From: Dendrophyllia cribrosa
Lineage: Eukaryota; Cnidaria; Anthozoa; Scleractinia; Dendrophylliidae
DNA length: 64,000 nt
Assembly: GCA_024195265.1 (NCBI GenBank)
Contig: JAJLRJ010000005.1
Location: 44,434,587 to 44,498,586 of the forward strand
Direction: 5' to 3'
Both the position numbers and the translations under genes were made by a program. Shown here piece by piece: positions 43,401 to 55,700 of the stretch; position 1 is the stretch's first letter; each line of letters opens with the position of its first letter. The notes below the pieces were generated by a model. The model had not been told where the DNA came from and searched no databases. It worked only from the letters and a program-made list of their open reading frames with translations.

Positions 43401-46400
43401 TGACAGCTCGTTCGACAACGTACAACGTTCCACAACTACAAGCCGGCCCTAAATTAAAAAAGAACCAGAAACATGCCTGAAACGCGAATGCCATGTCACA
43501 ACGAGGTTCCTAAGGAGACGAACTTTAATATGTGATTACTTCTAGTTTACACACTAATGATGTCACTAGTACCCAGGCCCTTGTCTAATATGCCCAACTT
43601 AAAATATGTTCCTGCCAGTTCAAGTGACTTTAATATTTACCCATCAAAATAATTTTTAAAACACCTATTTTCAGATTATCGAAAAAAATGCCAGTGAAAT
43701 TTCACTTCATGTGTACTTTTAAGTAACTGGGGCATAAACACAATATAGCCAGGGAATATCTCCAGCCCCCAGCTGTTATTGACAGTCCTGAGGCCTGTTT
43801 CTCAAAAGTCCTGATAACTTCTCGGGCCCATGCAATATTTACATAAAATATTAAAATTATGTTGACGAAAGTTGGACTGGCCAAAAGTACCTGTAACAAG
43901 TTCACTAGAGGTAATTTTCAGAATTCTTAGCGATAACCACTGACACTTAATAATAAATATTATTAATATTGTCTTGGTATAATAATGTCACTGTTTTAAT
44001 TCTTTGGCAGAATATTTTTTGATGCTTGTGATGGTATATTTTTGAACTATAACTGGTCTGAAGCGCACTTGATGAGGTCTGTGGGTGCGGCTGGACGGGA
44101 TCGACAGGCAGACGTCTACGTTGGAGTAGATGTTTTTGGGCGTGGCTGCTTTGGAGGGGGAGGCTTCAATTCCAAACTGGTAGGTAACTATTGATAGTAG
44201 TGGTGGGAATCGGTTGAGATTTCACAAACGATCATCGGAAATAATCGGATTGCCCCAACCGATCGATCATCGATTATAATCGATAGAAGTCAAAGTGATA
44301 GCTTAAAGTTTTTAAATGGCGTTTCCAGGATAACGACAGATCTCCAACTCGGCCATTTCAGCTGCCATGTTGGACTCGTCAGCAACATGTAAGCGAGGCA
44401 GGTCTGAGAGAGGACCCTGGAAATTAATTTGAGGTGACATTTCGCTGCGATGTTGATGTTTCTTAATACCTTTCATTCATAGTGATAGTAGTGATACTAC
44501 AAACGCGAAACAGTGAGCTTGTAATTTATGTTTTGGTTCAGTTGTTTACAAAATACAAAGCAGCTTAGCATGCCACATCTTTCAAATAAGCGTGGTGTAT
44601 TTGAAGTGACAACAACATGCACAGCGCGCAGGGTACGCACAGGTAAACACATTCAATCTTAGATTATATCTGCTGTTATGACTTAAAAGTTAGGAGTCCA
44701 CGAAAAAAGACAACTCACACCAAGATATTAAACGTACATTTTTATTGATTTTAATACTTTATTTGTCACCAATAAATTTTTAATTTTTCCTCAACAATCA
44801 ATTATGAAAAAAGCATAATCAATTGTCGCGTCGCTTGAACTTTTCAATCAACTTTCGATTATAATCGATCATCGGCCCACCACTAATTGATAGTGTGTAC
44901 CATTTTAACTGGATTTTCATGCATATTCAGGTATATTTTGTGATTCAAATTTTTCTTTGGTTTGAAAATTTTTAAACCAGTTTAATTTTTCTTTTTCTTT
45001 GTCCCAGATTAATTAAACCATAATATTCTGAGTCAAAGGAAAACAAAAATCAAACTGAAATGATATATATGAAATAAATCATAAAAATCAAACTGGGTTA
45101 AAAAATTTAAACCAAAGAAAAATTTGAACCACAACATTATAGGCAGGCATTTGTCACAACAAATGACTATATAAATATTCCTTTATTTATTATAAATTAT
45201 TACAATAAATTATTGGTCAACTGAGTGTTGAAAGTAATTTCGCCATTGCCTTGCAATGATTGCTACACTGTACGCTTTGTGATTGGCCAAAAAATCTTGC
45301 ACCACTTTTAATATCAACCAATCAGAAGGCAGATTAAAACCAAAACCATAAATCATAACTTGCCGACGTGCATTTTCCTGTTTCCTGTGCATGGTGCTGG
45401 CGGCATGCATTTGCTTCAAGTTCTGATTGGTTCATTTGTCTGCTGCAATTGGGCAAAGTGATTACTTTGGTAAAGGTAGTACTAAGAGCTAATTGGCCAG
45501 TAATCTTAGATGACTATCTTTTTTTACTTGTATGTAAGTCAAGCAATTGAAACAAAAGATTAATGCTTGGCTGAAGAACTAAAATGAAACCATTCTTGCT
45601 TCTCTACATTGCTTGAGTTGTAAAAAGGCAACTTTATGGCTGTAACTATTGATACATTCTTTGAAATTAAGCCTTCTGCTGAAAACAAACTATGAAAAAG
45701 TTTTGTTTGATTTACACAGTATTAGACAATGTTGCAATGTTTAGGTCACAAAGAGTCAATTGGAAGCATTGAATTTTGTATTATAATTTCTTTCAGGCTT
45801 TTAAAGTGATAAGAGAGGAAAAATTGTCAGCAGCACTGTTTGCTCCTGGGTGGGTGATGGAGACACTAGGCTCTAAAAACTTCACTGCGAATCAAGACAA
45901 GTAAGATATATTATAGGGACTTGATGGAATATTTCAAACATTTGTCAAATAACTATTGTGTAGTCACAAATATAATCAAACAGTGGGAAAAAAGTTAAAA
46001 ATACAAGGCATAGTTCAGTCCTACTTGGAGTTTTAATATAAATGATGATTGTGATAATGACAGTGACCGTCATGTGAGGATGGTAAATTTTAAGCTCAGT
46101 AATGAAATCAGAATTAAGTAATGTTCATCATAACAACAACAATTTTATTTCATTATGAATATAACAATATTTTCAACATTGACAACCCGCAGTTAGCATA
46201 GCTTATCAAGGCGGGTTGTCAAAAATAAGAACAAAAATTAACATTAGCTCCTAGTAATATGACTGATGTCACAAGTGTGTGACAAGTGTGGGACAAAGAA
46301 TTATGAACAATGAAAACTGAGCTACAGTGTAAGTGAAACTCATTAGCTTTTAGGGGGGATACAGGGGGAACAGTTTTCTTTTTAATTTTAACAACAATGA

Positions 46401-46687
46401 AAAATTGTATAGACTTAAGCATAATGTTTTTTTTCACCCCCCCACCCCATAAAAATATCCTGGATCTGCCCCTGGCTTTAATTTGAGGCAGATTTGACCC
46501 AATGACAAAATCCTCGGGAACTCTGGAACTGAGATAAGAATTTTTTTCCTTTAAAGTCCTGCATTTGCATGTTTGAGACATGCATGCTTGTTTTACATAG
46601 CAGTTTTACTGATTTTGTATTGTAATTCTACACACGACCACATCAGCTTTGCTGTAATTTTATTGTGTTTAAATAAATGCTTTTATT

Positions 46688-46745
<58 letters not shown>

Positions 46746-49700
46746 GACAAAACTGAATTCATTTTACTGTCAAAATACAGTCAAACCTCTATTAAGCAGT
46801 CACCCTCAGGGAATAGCCAACTGACCACATAATAGAGGTTGACCGCTTAATAGAGGTGTTCTAAATTTAGCAAAATAATTGGCAAAAATTGAACTAGAAT
46901 GCAAAATGATGGTCATACATGTGTATGATGTACATTTTATTGTTAACAACTGTAACGCAAAATATGAGTAAATAAAATTGATATTAAATAATTGCCTGTA
47001 CAGTACAATATTGTTCGCAATGCAAGTGTCTTTGTTGCAACTGAACCTCATCATTAAACGTTTTGACATGACATTTAAGAGGAAGCAAAAAAATCAGTAA
47101 TGGCTGACTGTGCTTTAGGACTGCGCAGCTTAATGCTGTGTAGCAAATCAAATCTGGTCAAGAGGAAACACTGCAAGTTATTGGTCATGTCCCAAAACTT
47201 ATGGCCACATAAGAGGCCTACGAACTGCGGAAAAGTCATAATCAAGAGGAACTAGTTAACAGAGTGTAGCTTTGGTCTCAAGGTTCCTTAATTGCAGGTA
47301 TCAATTTGAAGGTGATAATTTTTCATGTGGTTGGCTGCAACAGAAGCTGGTTAAAGAGGAATTTGAATGATGTGTGCTGCGGTGGACCCACACAAGTTTA
47401 TTAGCCCAAAAGTAATAACAGTATGCATTCTCACGCTAAATACACCCATCATGTTGTGTTTAATGAGCTGTTAAAAGAAACTGGACATGCTAGTACCATC
47501 CTATCAAAAATACTGCATTGTAAAATAATTACGTGACCGTTTAATAGAGGTGAAAAACAATAAAGTCAGCGGTCTAAACGGTGACCGCGTCCTCTTAATA
47601 GAGGTGACCGCTTAAAAGAGGTGACCGCTTAAAAGAGGTCAAATTTACAGTAAATGTGGGGAATGATTTCCGGGGATTTGATAAGTGACCACTTAATAGA
47701 GGGTGACCGCTTAATAGAGGGCCGCTTAACAGAGGTTTGACTGTACAATGGATTTACAAATTTTATTCAAAATTATTGCTAAAGATGAAAAGTTAAAAAT
47801 AGTAAATTATGATACAAGAAGGGCTGTCTAATGAACTGTTATCTTTCTTTAAATAAATGAAAGGTTTTGGAACCTTCTGACTCCATACTGTACAGTGCAC
47901 ACAGCAGTGAAGGAGATGCCATTTGTAACTTCAATGTGTCGTGGTTGTGGAAAAACTGCCATCATAGATGGAAAGGTGATTATTTTAACTCATGGCATAG
48001 CCGATGAGTCAAGGATTGTCCTTCGGGCACATTAGGGCATGAAAATTTATGCATGCATATACAGCATTAGTTCACTGGGAAAAAATGTCTGATTGGTTGA
48101 CAATAGAAAAATTCAAATCACCAGCATTGAAAGTAGTGGCAGTCGCTTACGAGAGCTTTCAACTATAATGACTTGACTGGAACAAATTATTTGCCAAATT
48201 TGGTAATTTGGAAAAGTGGTCGCATTCGAGAGGTTTGGACTATAGTGATTTGACTGGAACACATTTGGTATTTTGGAAAAGCTGTCACTTAGGAGATATG
48301 GTCGCTTAGAAGAGGTGGTCGCTTTGGATATGTGGTTGCTTAGGAGAGGTGGCCGCTTATGAGAGGTGGTCGCTTAGGAGAGGTGGTCGCTTAGGGGAGG
48401 TGGTCGCTTAGGGGAGGTGGTCGCGCTTAGGAGAGGTGGTCGCTTAGGAGATATGGTCGCTTTTAATTAGGAGAGGTGGTCGCTTAGGGGAGGTGGTCGC
48501 TTAGGGGAGGTGGTCGCTTAGGGGAGGTGGTCGCTTAGGGGAGGTGGTCGCTTATGAGAGGTGGTCGCTTAGGAGAGGTGGTCGCTTAGGGGAGGTGGTC
48601 GCTTAGGGGAGGTGGTCGCGCTTAGGAGAGGTGGTCGCTTAGGAGATATGGTCGCTTTTAATTAGGAGAGGTGGTCGCTTAGGAGAGGTGGTCGCTTAGG
48701 GGAGGTGGTCGCGCTTAGGAGAGGTGGTCGCTTAGGAGATATGGTCGCTTTTAATTAGGAGAGGTGGTCGCTTAGGGGAGGTGGTCGCTTAGGGGAGGTG
48801 GTCGCTTAGGGGAGGTGGTCGCTTAGGGGAGGTGGTCGCTTAGGAGAGGTGGTCGCTTAGGAGAGGTGGTCGCTTAAGGGAGGTGGTCGCTTAGGAGAGG
48901 TGGTCGCTTAGGAGAGGTGGTCGCTTAAGGGAGGTGGTCGCTTAGGGGAGGTGGTCGCTTAGGGGAGGTGGTCGCTTAGGAGAGGTGGTCGCTTAGGAGA
49001 TGTGGTCGCTTAGGAGAGGTGGTCGCTTAGGGGAGGTGGTCGCTTAGGGGAGGTGGTCGCTTAGGGGAGGTGGTCGCTTAGGGGAGGTGGTCGCTTAGGA
49101 GAGGTGGTCTCTTAGGAGAGGTGGTCGCTTAGGGAAGGTGGTCGCTTAGGGGAGGTGGTCGCTTATGAGAGGTGGTCGCTTAGGAGAGGTGGTCGCTTAC
49201 GGGAGGTGGTCACTTAGGAGAGGTGGTCACTTAGTGGAGGTGGTCGCTTAGGAGAGGTGGTCACTTAGAACAGGTGGTCACTTAGGAGAGGTGATCGCTT
49301 AGGGGAGGTGGTCACTTAGGAGAGGTGGTCACTTAGTGGAGGTGGTTGCTTAGGAGATATGGTCACTTAGGAGAGGTGGTCGCTTAGGAGAGGTGGTCAC
49401 TTAGGAGAGGTGGTCGCTTAGGTGAGGTGGTTGCTTAGGAGATATGGTCACTTAGGAGAGGTGGTCTCCTTAGGAGAGTTGGTCGTTTAGGAGAGGTGGT
49501 CGCTTAGGAGAGGGGGTCGCTTAGGAGAGGTAGTCGCTTAGGAGAGGTGGTCGCTTAGGAGAGGTGGTCGCTTAGGGGAGGCGGTCGCTTAGGGGAGGTG
49601 GTCGCTTAGGGGAGGTGGTCGCTTAGGAGAGGTGGTCGCTTAGGAGATGTGGTCGCTTAGGAGAGGTGGTCGCTTAGGAGAGGTGGTCGCTTAGGGGAGG

Positions 49701-52700
49701 TGGTCGCTTAGGGGAGGTGGTCGCTTAGGGGAGGTGGTCGCTTAGGGGAGGTGGTCGCTTAGGAGAGGTGGTCTCTTAGGAGAGGTGGTCGCTTAGGGGA
49801 GGTGGTCGCTTAGGGGAGGTGGTCGCTTAGGAGAGGTGGTCGCTTAGGAGAGGCGGTCGCTTATGGGAGGTGGTCACTTAGGAGAGGTGGTCACTTAGTG
49901 GAGGTGGTCGCTTAGGAGAGGTGGTCACTTAGAACAGGTGGTCACTTAGGAGAGGTGATCGCTTAGGGGAGGTGGTCACTTAGGAGAGGTTGTCACTTAG
50001 TGGAGGTGGTTGCTTAGGAGATATGGTCACTTAGGAGAGGTGGTCGCTTAGGAGAGGTGGTCACTTAGGAGAGGTGGTCGCTTAGGTGAGGTGGTTGCTT
50101 AGGAGATATGGTCACTTAGGAGAGGTGGTCTCCTTAGGAGAGTTGGTCGCTTAGGAGAGGTGGTCGCTTAGGAGAGGGGGTCGCTTAGGAGAGGTAGTCG
50201 CTTAGGAGAGGTGGTCGCTTAGGAGAGGTGGTCGCTTAGGGGAGGCGGTCGCTTAGGGGAGGTGGTCGCTTAGGGGAGGTGGTCGCTTAGGAGAGGTGGT
50301 CGCTTAGGAGATGTGGTCGCTTAGGAGAGGTGGTCGCTTAGGAGAGGTGGTCGCTTAGGGGAGGTGGTCGCTTAGAGGAGGTGGTCGCTTAGGGGAGGTG
50401 GTCGCTTAGGGGAGGTGGTCGCATAGGAGAGATGGTCGCTTAGAAGAGGTGGTCTCTTAGGAGAGGTGGTCGCTTAGGGGAGGTGGTAGCTTAGGGGAGG
50501 TGGTCGCTTAGGGGAGGCGGTCGCTTAGGGGAGGTGGTGGCTTAGGGGAAGTGGTCGCTTAGGGGAGGTGGTCGCTTAGGGGAGGTGGTCGCTTAGGGGA
50601 GGTGGTCACTTAGGGGAGGTGGTCACTTAGGAGAGACCGTCGCTTAGGAGAGGTGGTCTCGTAGGAGATGTGGTCGCTTAGGAGAGATGGTCGCTTAGGA
50701 GAGGTGGTCGCTTAGGAGAGGTGGACGCTTAGGGGAGGTGGACACTTAGGAGAGGTGGTCACTTAGGGGAGGTGGTCGCTTAGGAGTGGTGGACGCACAT
50801 GGAGGTTCAACTGTAATGCATGAGGTTACTAAATTAATAGATCGTTGAATTTCTTACCTGTTGACTGCCAAGGACAATAAATTGCCCAAAACTCAAGCCA
50901 GTATTAATATTGGTCTTGAAAAGTGTAAAATTTGAAATTAAGCACTCTGGATGGAGAGGTGCTATGCTGATTGTTATAATAATTTTAACCCGTGAGGTAT
51001 GTTTGAGTCTTTGACGTCACTTTCTCCCATTCGCAGCCAAGCCTTGGAACAAGGATGATTAATGGCGACCGTAAATTCTTGGAAATAAATGTTAAAATAA
51101 AATGACTTCTGATGTTCGTAATTAATTGAAATTTGGCAAGATGAGTAAGAAAGTCTAATTGTACACGAAAATGTAAAAAAATGAAAATCAAGAATTTGGT
51201 CACAGGGGCACTTTAATGTGGCAGTGGTCCAAATGAAAATGCATGATTCAGCTCATCTAAACTGTGCTATTTGCACTTTGTGTTAATTAGGTTGTACTTT
51301 GCAAACCTTGGACAAATCTGAGTGCTCAACAGTATCAACCCACATTCAATAATACATTCTTCAATCTGGGTACCAAAGGGGGTGCAGCCATCAGCGCTGT
51401 GGATTACACCATGGATGAGGCATATAATGGTGGTGGGTGTCTGCTCATCACTGGGCATGCTCACTCCTCTCAAGAGGTGTCTAAGGGTGTGGTGAGGTAG
51501 GGTATTTACCAAGAGTGCCAAAAATCAAAATTCAAGAAAAATCCAAAATCTCATTTTTGTAAAATACTGTAGTAATGAAAAAAAAAATGGTGCCATGCAA
51601 AAGTGCTGCCAAAGAGGTTTCATTTGAATGGCCACACTATAAGATTTAGTTGACAGACTCAAAAGTTAGAACTACACTGCATGTCTTCATTATTGACTTT
51701 CGGAGTGAAAGAGTTAATTTATCAAAACAAACAAACGAAGAAACGAGACACAACCAAGTTTTTTTCAACCACATTCAAGGTGGTGGAGGCGGAGAACCTT
51801 AACTACAAGGTAGTTGCTATGGAAGAGTTCCAAACATCACATAATCGGTTTCTTAACTTCCTCGGCTATGATGTTTGGTCATGTTCGTTCTGTTCCATCA
51901 AATTTTGAGTCACAACCATATTTGGTAAGTCATGTGACCAGAACATAAAAATCCTTAAAACTTAAATATATCTTACATCCCCCCCTAATTAAAACCAACA
52001 TCAATAAAAATACTGTAGCATGGATTTGTTAAAATTCACATTATTGAAAAAGCTATGACATCATAAAGGTGTATTTTCATACATTTTCTTTATAGGCATT
52101 CTTTGTTTTTCGTTTGAATGATAATTCCATGCTACAGATGTTAAAAGTTAGATTTTTATCTCTTTTTTTTGTATTTTTATGCTTTTTCATTCTTATGCAC
52201 AGTTGGGGACTGGCACTAGTTGCGCATATGCAATGTCGATTTAGTGATGTCTTGTGTTGAGTTTCATAGTTCCCACCATGTTAGCAGTTTATGACACGTG
52301 AGAAATGCTAACCATGAAATAATGTCCCTAGGAACGACTCTAAAACTGTAGTTAAGGTTCACCCCCCTTAAAACTCCCTGTGAGACAACTTCTATCAATA
52401 TTGACACCCCCCCCCCTCTGTAGACGCAAAACTCTTTTAGGTGACCACTTTTCCTGGCTCCTTGGTAGTTGCTTTTGAGAGGTTCAACTCAGTACTGCTT
52501 TGTTTATTCTGTTTTTACCCAGACTTTTCAAAACAGATTTCCACATAACTGGACCTCTTCTGTTGTCATTCACATTCAAGTTGCACCCTAAGGACTGCAT
52601 TGACGTCGCTTTACAGCTGCACACCAACAAGATGCCAACCTATCTGCTATTATGTCCAGTGACATCACGTGACCAAGGTACTGTGCACTTCAGAACTCCT

Positions 52701-55700
52701 GTTGCAACATGTTTTAAGCCACGGCTACACGTGCGATTTTTTGCTTGAACAGGTGATGCGATTTTTTACAAAATTGTCGCGTCGCCAGTGCACGGTGGTG
52801 GCTACATGCGTGACAAATTTTGGTGACAAAATGTTGCAACAAATTAAGCCTGAGCCTCGCTTTAGTTCTTAAATCTGATTGGCTAGATACCCCTTTGTCG
52901 CGTCGCAAATGCAAGAAAAAGTTGCAGGGCTGCTACTCGAGCGACAATGCCCGCGATTTTATCACGAAACATTCAACTCTTGCGACTTTTTTCTGCGATT
53001 TTTTCAGCTCTCGCGTCGCATGTTCATGGGTGGCTACACGTGCGATTTTTACCGTGCGCTGGCGACGCGACAATTTTGTAAAAAATCGCATCACCTGTGC
53101 AAGCAAAAAATCGCACGTGTAGCCGCGGCTTTAGTCAAAACTGGGCCAAACATCAAAATAATTTAAAGAAAAATCCCAAATTTCATTTTGTAAAATATTA
53201 TTAAAAAACAATGGTACCATGCAAAAGTACTGCTGAAGAGGTTTCATTTCAATGGTCACACCATAGGATTTCATCCACAGACTCAAAAGTTAGAACCACC
53301 TTGTACAGCATAATAAACAGTACCACAGTAAAGTACTGCTCAGTATCTTTAATTTGAATGGTCACAGTTTAGAATTTTCATCCAATCCAGACTTAAAAGT
53401 GAGAACCACCTTGTACAGCATAATATACAGCACCACAAAAAAACTACTGCTCAATAGCTTTCACCTGAATGGTCTCACCTGAGGATTTCAGCCACAGGAC
53501 AAAATATAGTTCAAAATAAAAGCTCTGTAGCTTTCATGAAATGGTCATATCTTGTGGACTCAATAGTTAAGAGTCACCTTCTACTGCTCATTTTTAACCC
53601 TAGTCAGTACAACCCCCTCGTTATCTAGCTTGGCCAGTTTACAGCCTGAACAAAAACTCATTTCTTATGATAAAATGTAAGTAACACCCCAGCAACCTGG
53701 TGGTGATATACATGTAAATGGAGTGATATTGTGCAGGTAAAAAGTAGCCATGGACTTGCAAAAACTTGCAAAAAGTAGCCATGGTCAGGGTAGTAAAATT
53801 TTAAAGTAAAAATCTCAAGAAATTCACGAGTTGGCTCACAGAAGCCTTTGATTTTTGGGATCTTTTGAAAGTAAGAGCTTCATTCGCATGACTCAAGTTT
53901 TGATTGACATGTAGGGGGAAACATCGAGATTCTCGGGAAACTAAATTCACTGTTTCTCTCGGGACGAGTAATTAAGTGTTTATTACGATATAACTTGCTA
54001 TTTTGATTGCTTCTGAAAATGTGTTAACTAATAGATCACTTTCATAATGGCGGCCGATTTATTTATTCTTTTATATGTATGTTAATTAGCCTCACTGGCC
54101 TCATTTTAGAGTAAAAATTCTTTTGAATTTTGCACATGTTACCGAGGCCAGTGAGGCTAATTAACATACATATAAAAGAATAAATGAATCGGCCCCCATT
54201 ATGAAAGTGGTCTATAAGTCCCTAAATTTCGAGGACGCGCGCGGGTCCTCAAAATTGCGTAATATATTAAACTTTAGTTTTTTATATATAAGAACGTCTA
54301 ATTTTTTTTAAAGAGGTTTCATTTGAATGGTCACGCCATAGGATTTCATCAGCAGACTCAAGTTAGAACAAATGGTACCATGCAAAAGTACTGCTGAAGA
54401 GGTTTCATTTGAATGGTCATACAATACAATTTCCTTGACAGACTCAAAAGTTAGAACTACACGACATGTCTCCATAAAATGACTCGGTGGGGGGGGGGGG
54501 GGGGGGGGGGGGGGGGGTAAAAAGGGTTGTGTGCAGTGTGAGCAACTGTAGAGTTGTATCTGATATACAGGCTTTATCCAAAGAGGAGAGTGTAAAACAA
54601 TTATTTGTATGAGCCCTGCAGTATCTACATTTATGTTTTTAGATACATGTGTGTGCACCACCATCTGATGCCAAAATAAGTTAGAAAGCAGAGCACCAGA
54701 TTTGTTCTGCTTCTTCAAGCTTTGGTTTTAGTAAATACATGTATCCATTTTCAAGTTTGTTTAAATGGAAATCACCCATCAAGAAAACACTTTAGAAAAT
54801 AGTCTCCCTTAATAACACTATGCAAATTTTAGTTGCATTGAAGATAATTTTATTCATTATCAAACATGTTTATGCCAGTTCGCCACTTTAAAACTTGAAT
54901 CCTTTTTTTACCATTTTACTTTTAAAGTCCACTTTTCATTGAATATGCGGTGCTACATGTAAGGTTGATAAATACCTATAGGACAATAGAGACAAGTGGG
55001 AGCTCCACTCTTGGGTTAGCTTATCCATTATATCCTAATATAATCTTATTTCTCTTCCTAGATTCTAAAAACACGGAAGATTCTGACTTAAATAACAAGC
55101 TGATTCGTCTTTATGGCATTGCAAAGTCACAGACATTGACGTCATCAGTGTTCTTGTCTCCGATTGGTCCAGAGCATTACAAATTGTTTGAACCTGTGAC
55201 TGATGTTTTCCACAACACAGTACAAAAGGCTCGGGGATTAGAGGAACAGGACAAGGATACCCCAGAATGGTGCACAAGGTACATGGAGGGGGGAGGGGGG
55301 AGGGGGGAGGTCCATCTTTGTTAAGGAGCTGTGACCTACTGAATATGCATTGCAAACAATGTCCTTAACTTCAATGTCACGAGGACACTATAAAAGACAG
55401 CAAGTACATTGTGCTGGATGTAGGTAACGCCTGAAGCTCATAACAGATAAGCTTCTGGTAACGCGCATAGGTTAGTGCTGGTGGCCCTTGCAATAACTTG
55501 GATTAACTTGGATTACCTCGGTGGCCCTTGCAATAACTTGGATGACCTTGGATTACCTTGGATTACCTCGGATTACCTCGGATTACCATGGATTACCTTG
55601 GATTACCTGGGATTACCTTGGACTACCTGGGATTACCTGGGATTACCTGGGACTACCTCGGATTACCTCGGATTACCTCGGATTACCTCGGATTACTTCG

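Larger units (their letters stand above)
44180..45796 (+). other. ENGASE: ENGASE intron 4
   Basis: 1617 bp. Occupied by the hAT-like MITE (44198-44885) and a 200-bp palindromic MITE (44938-45136). The 45,200-45,540 part contains inverted GATTGG / CCAATC motifs suggesting another degraded repeat. Confidence 0.8.
45901..47863 (+). other. ENGASE: ENGASE intron 5
   Basis: 1963 bp. Contains a LINE-like 3' end with a hairpin (46132-46219), an (ATC)n microsatellite (46687-46744) and a pogo-like MITE (46778-47743). A CCTGGATCTGCCCCTGG motif at 46,463-46,478 resembles a hAT terminus without a visible partner. Confidence 0.8.
52678..55061 (+). other. ENGASE: ENGASE intron 8
   Basis: 2384 bp. Holds a Harbinger-like MITE (52717-53130), a degenerate tandem of 110-bp units (53205-53560), a dispersed block (53,814-54,300) with a nested TA-MITE, and a 29-base poly-G run (54489-54517). 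Confidence 0.8.

Noticed and set aside
46573..46824. ORF with poly-His
   Set aside because: Generated by the (ATC)n microsatellite.
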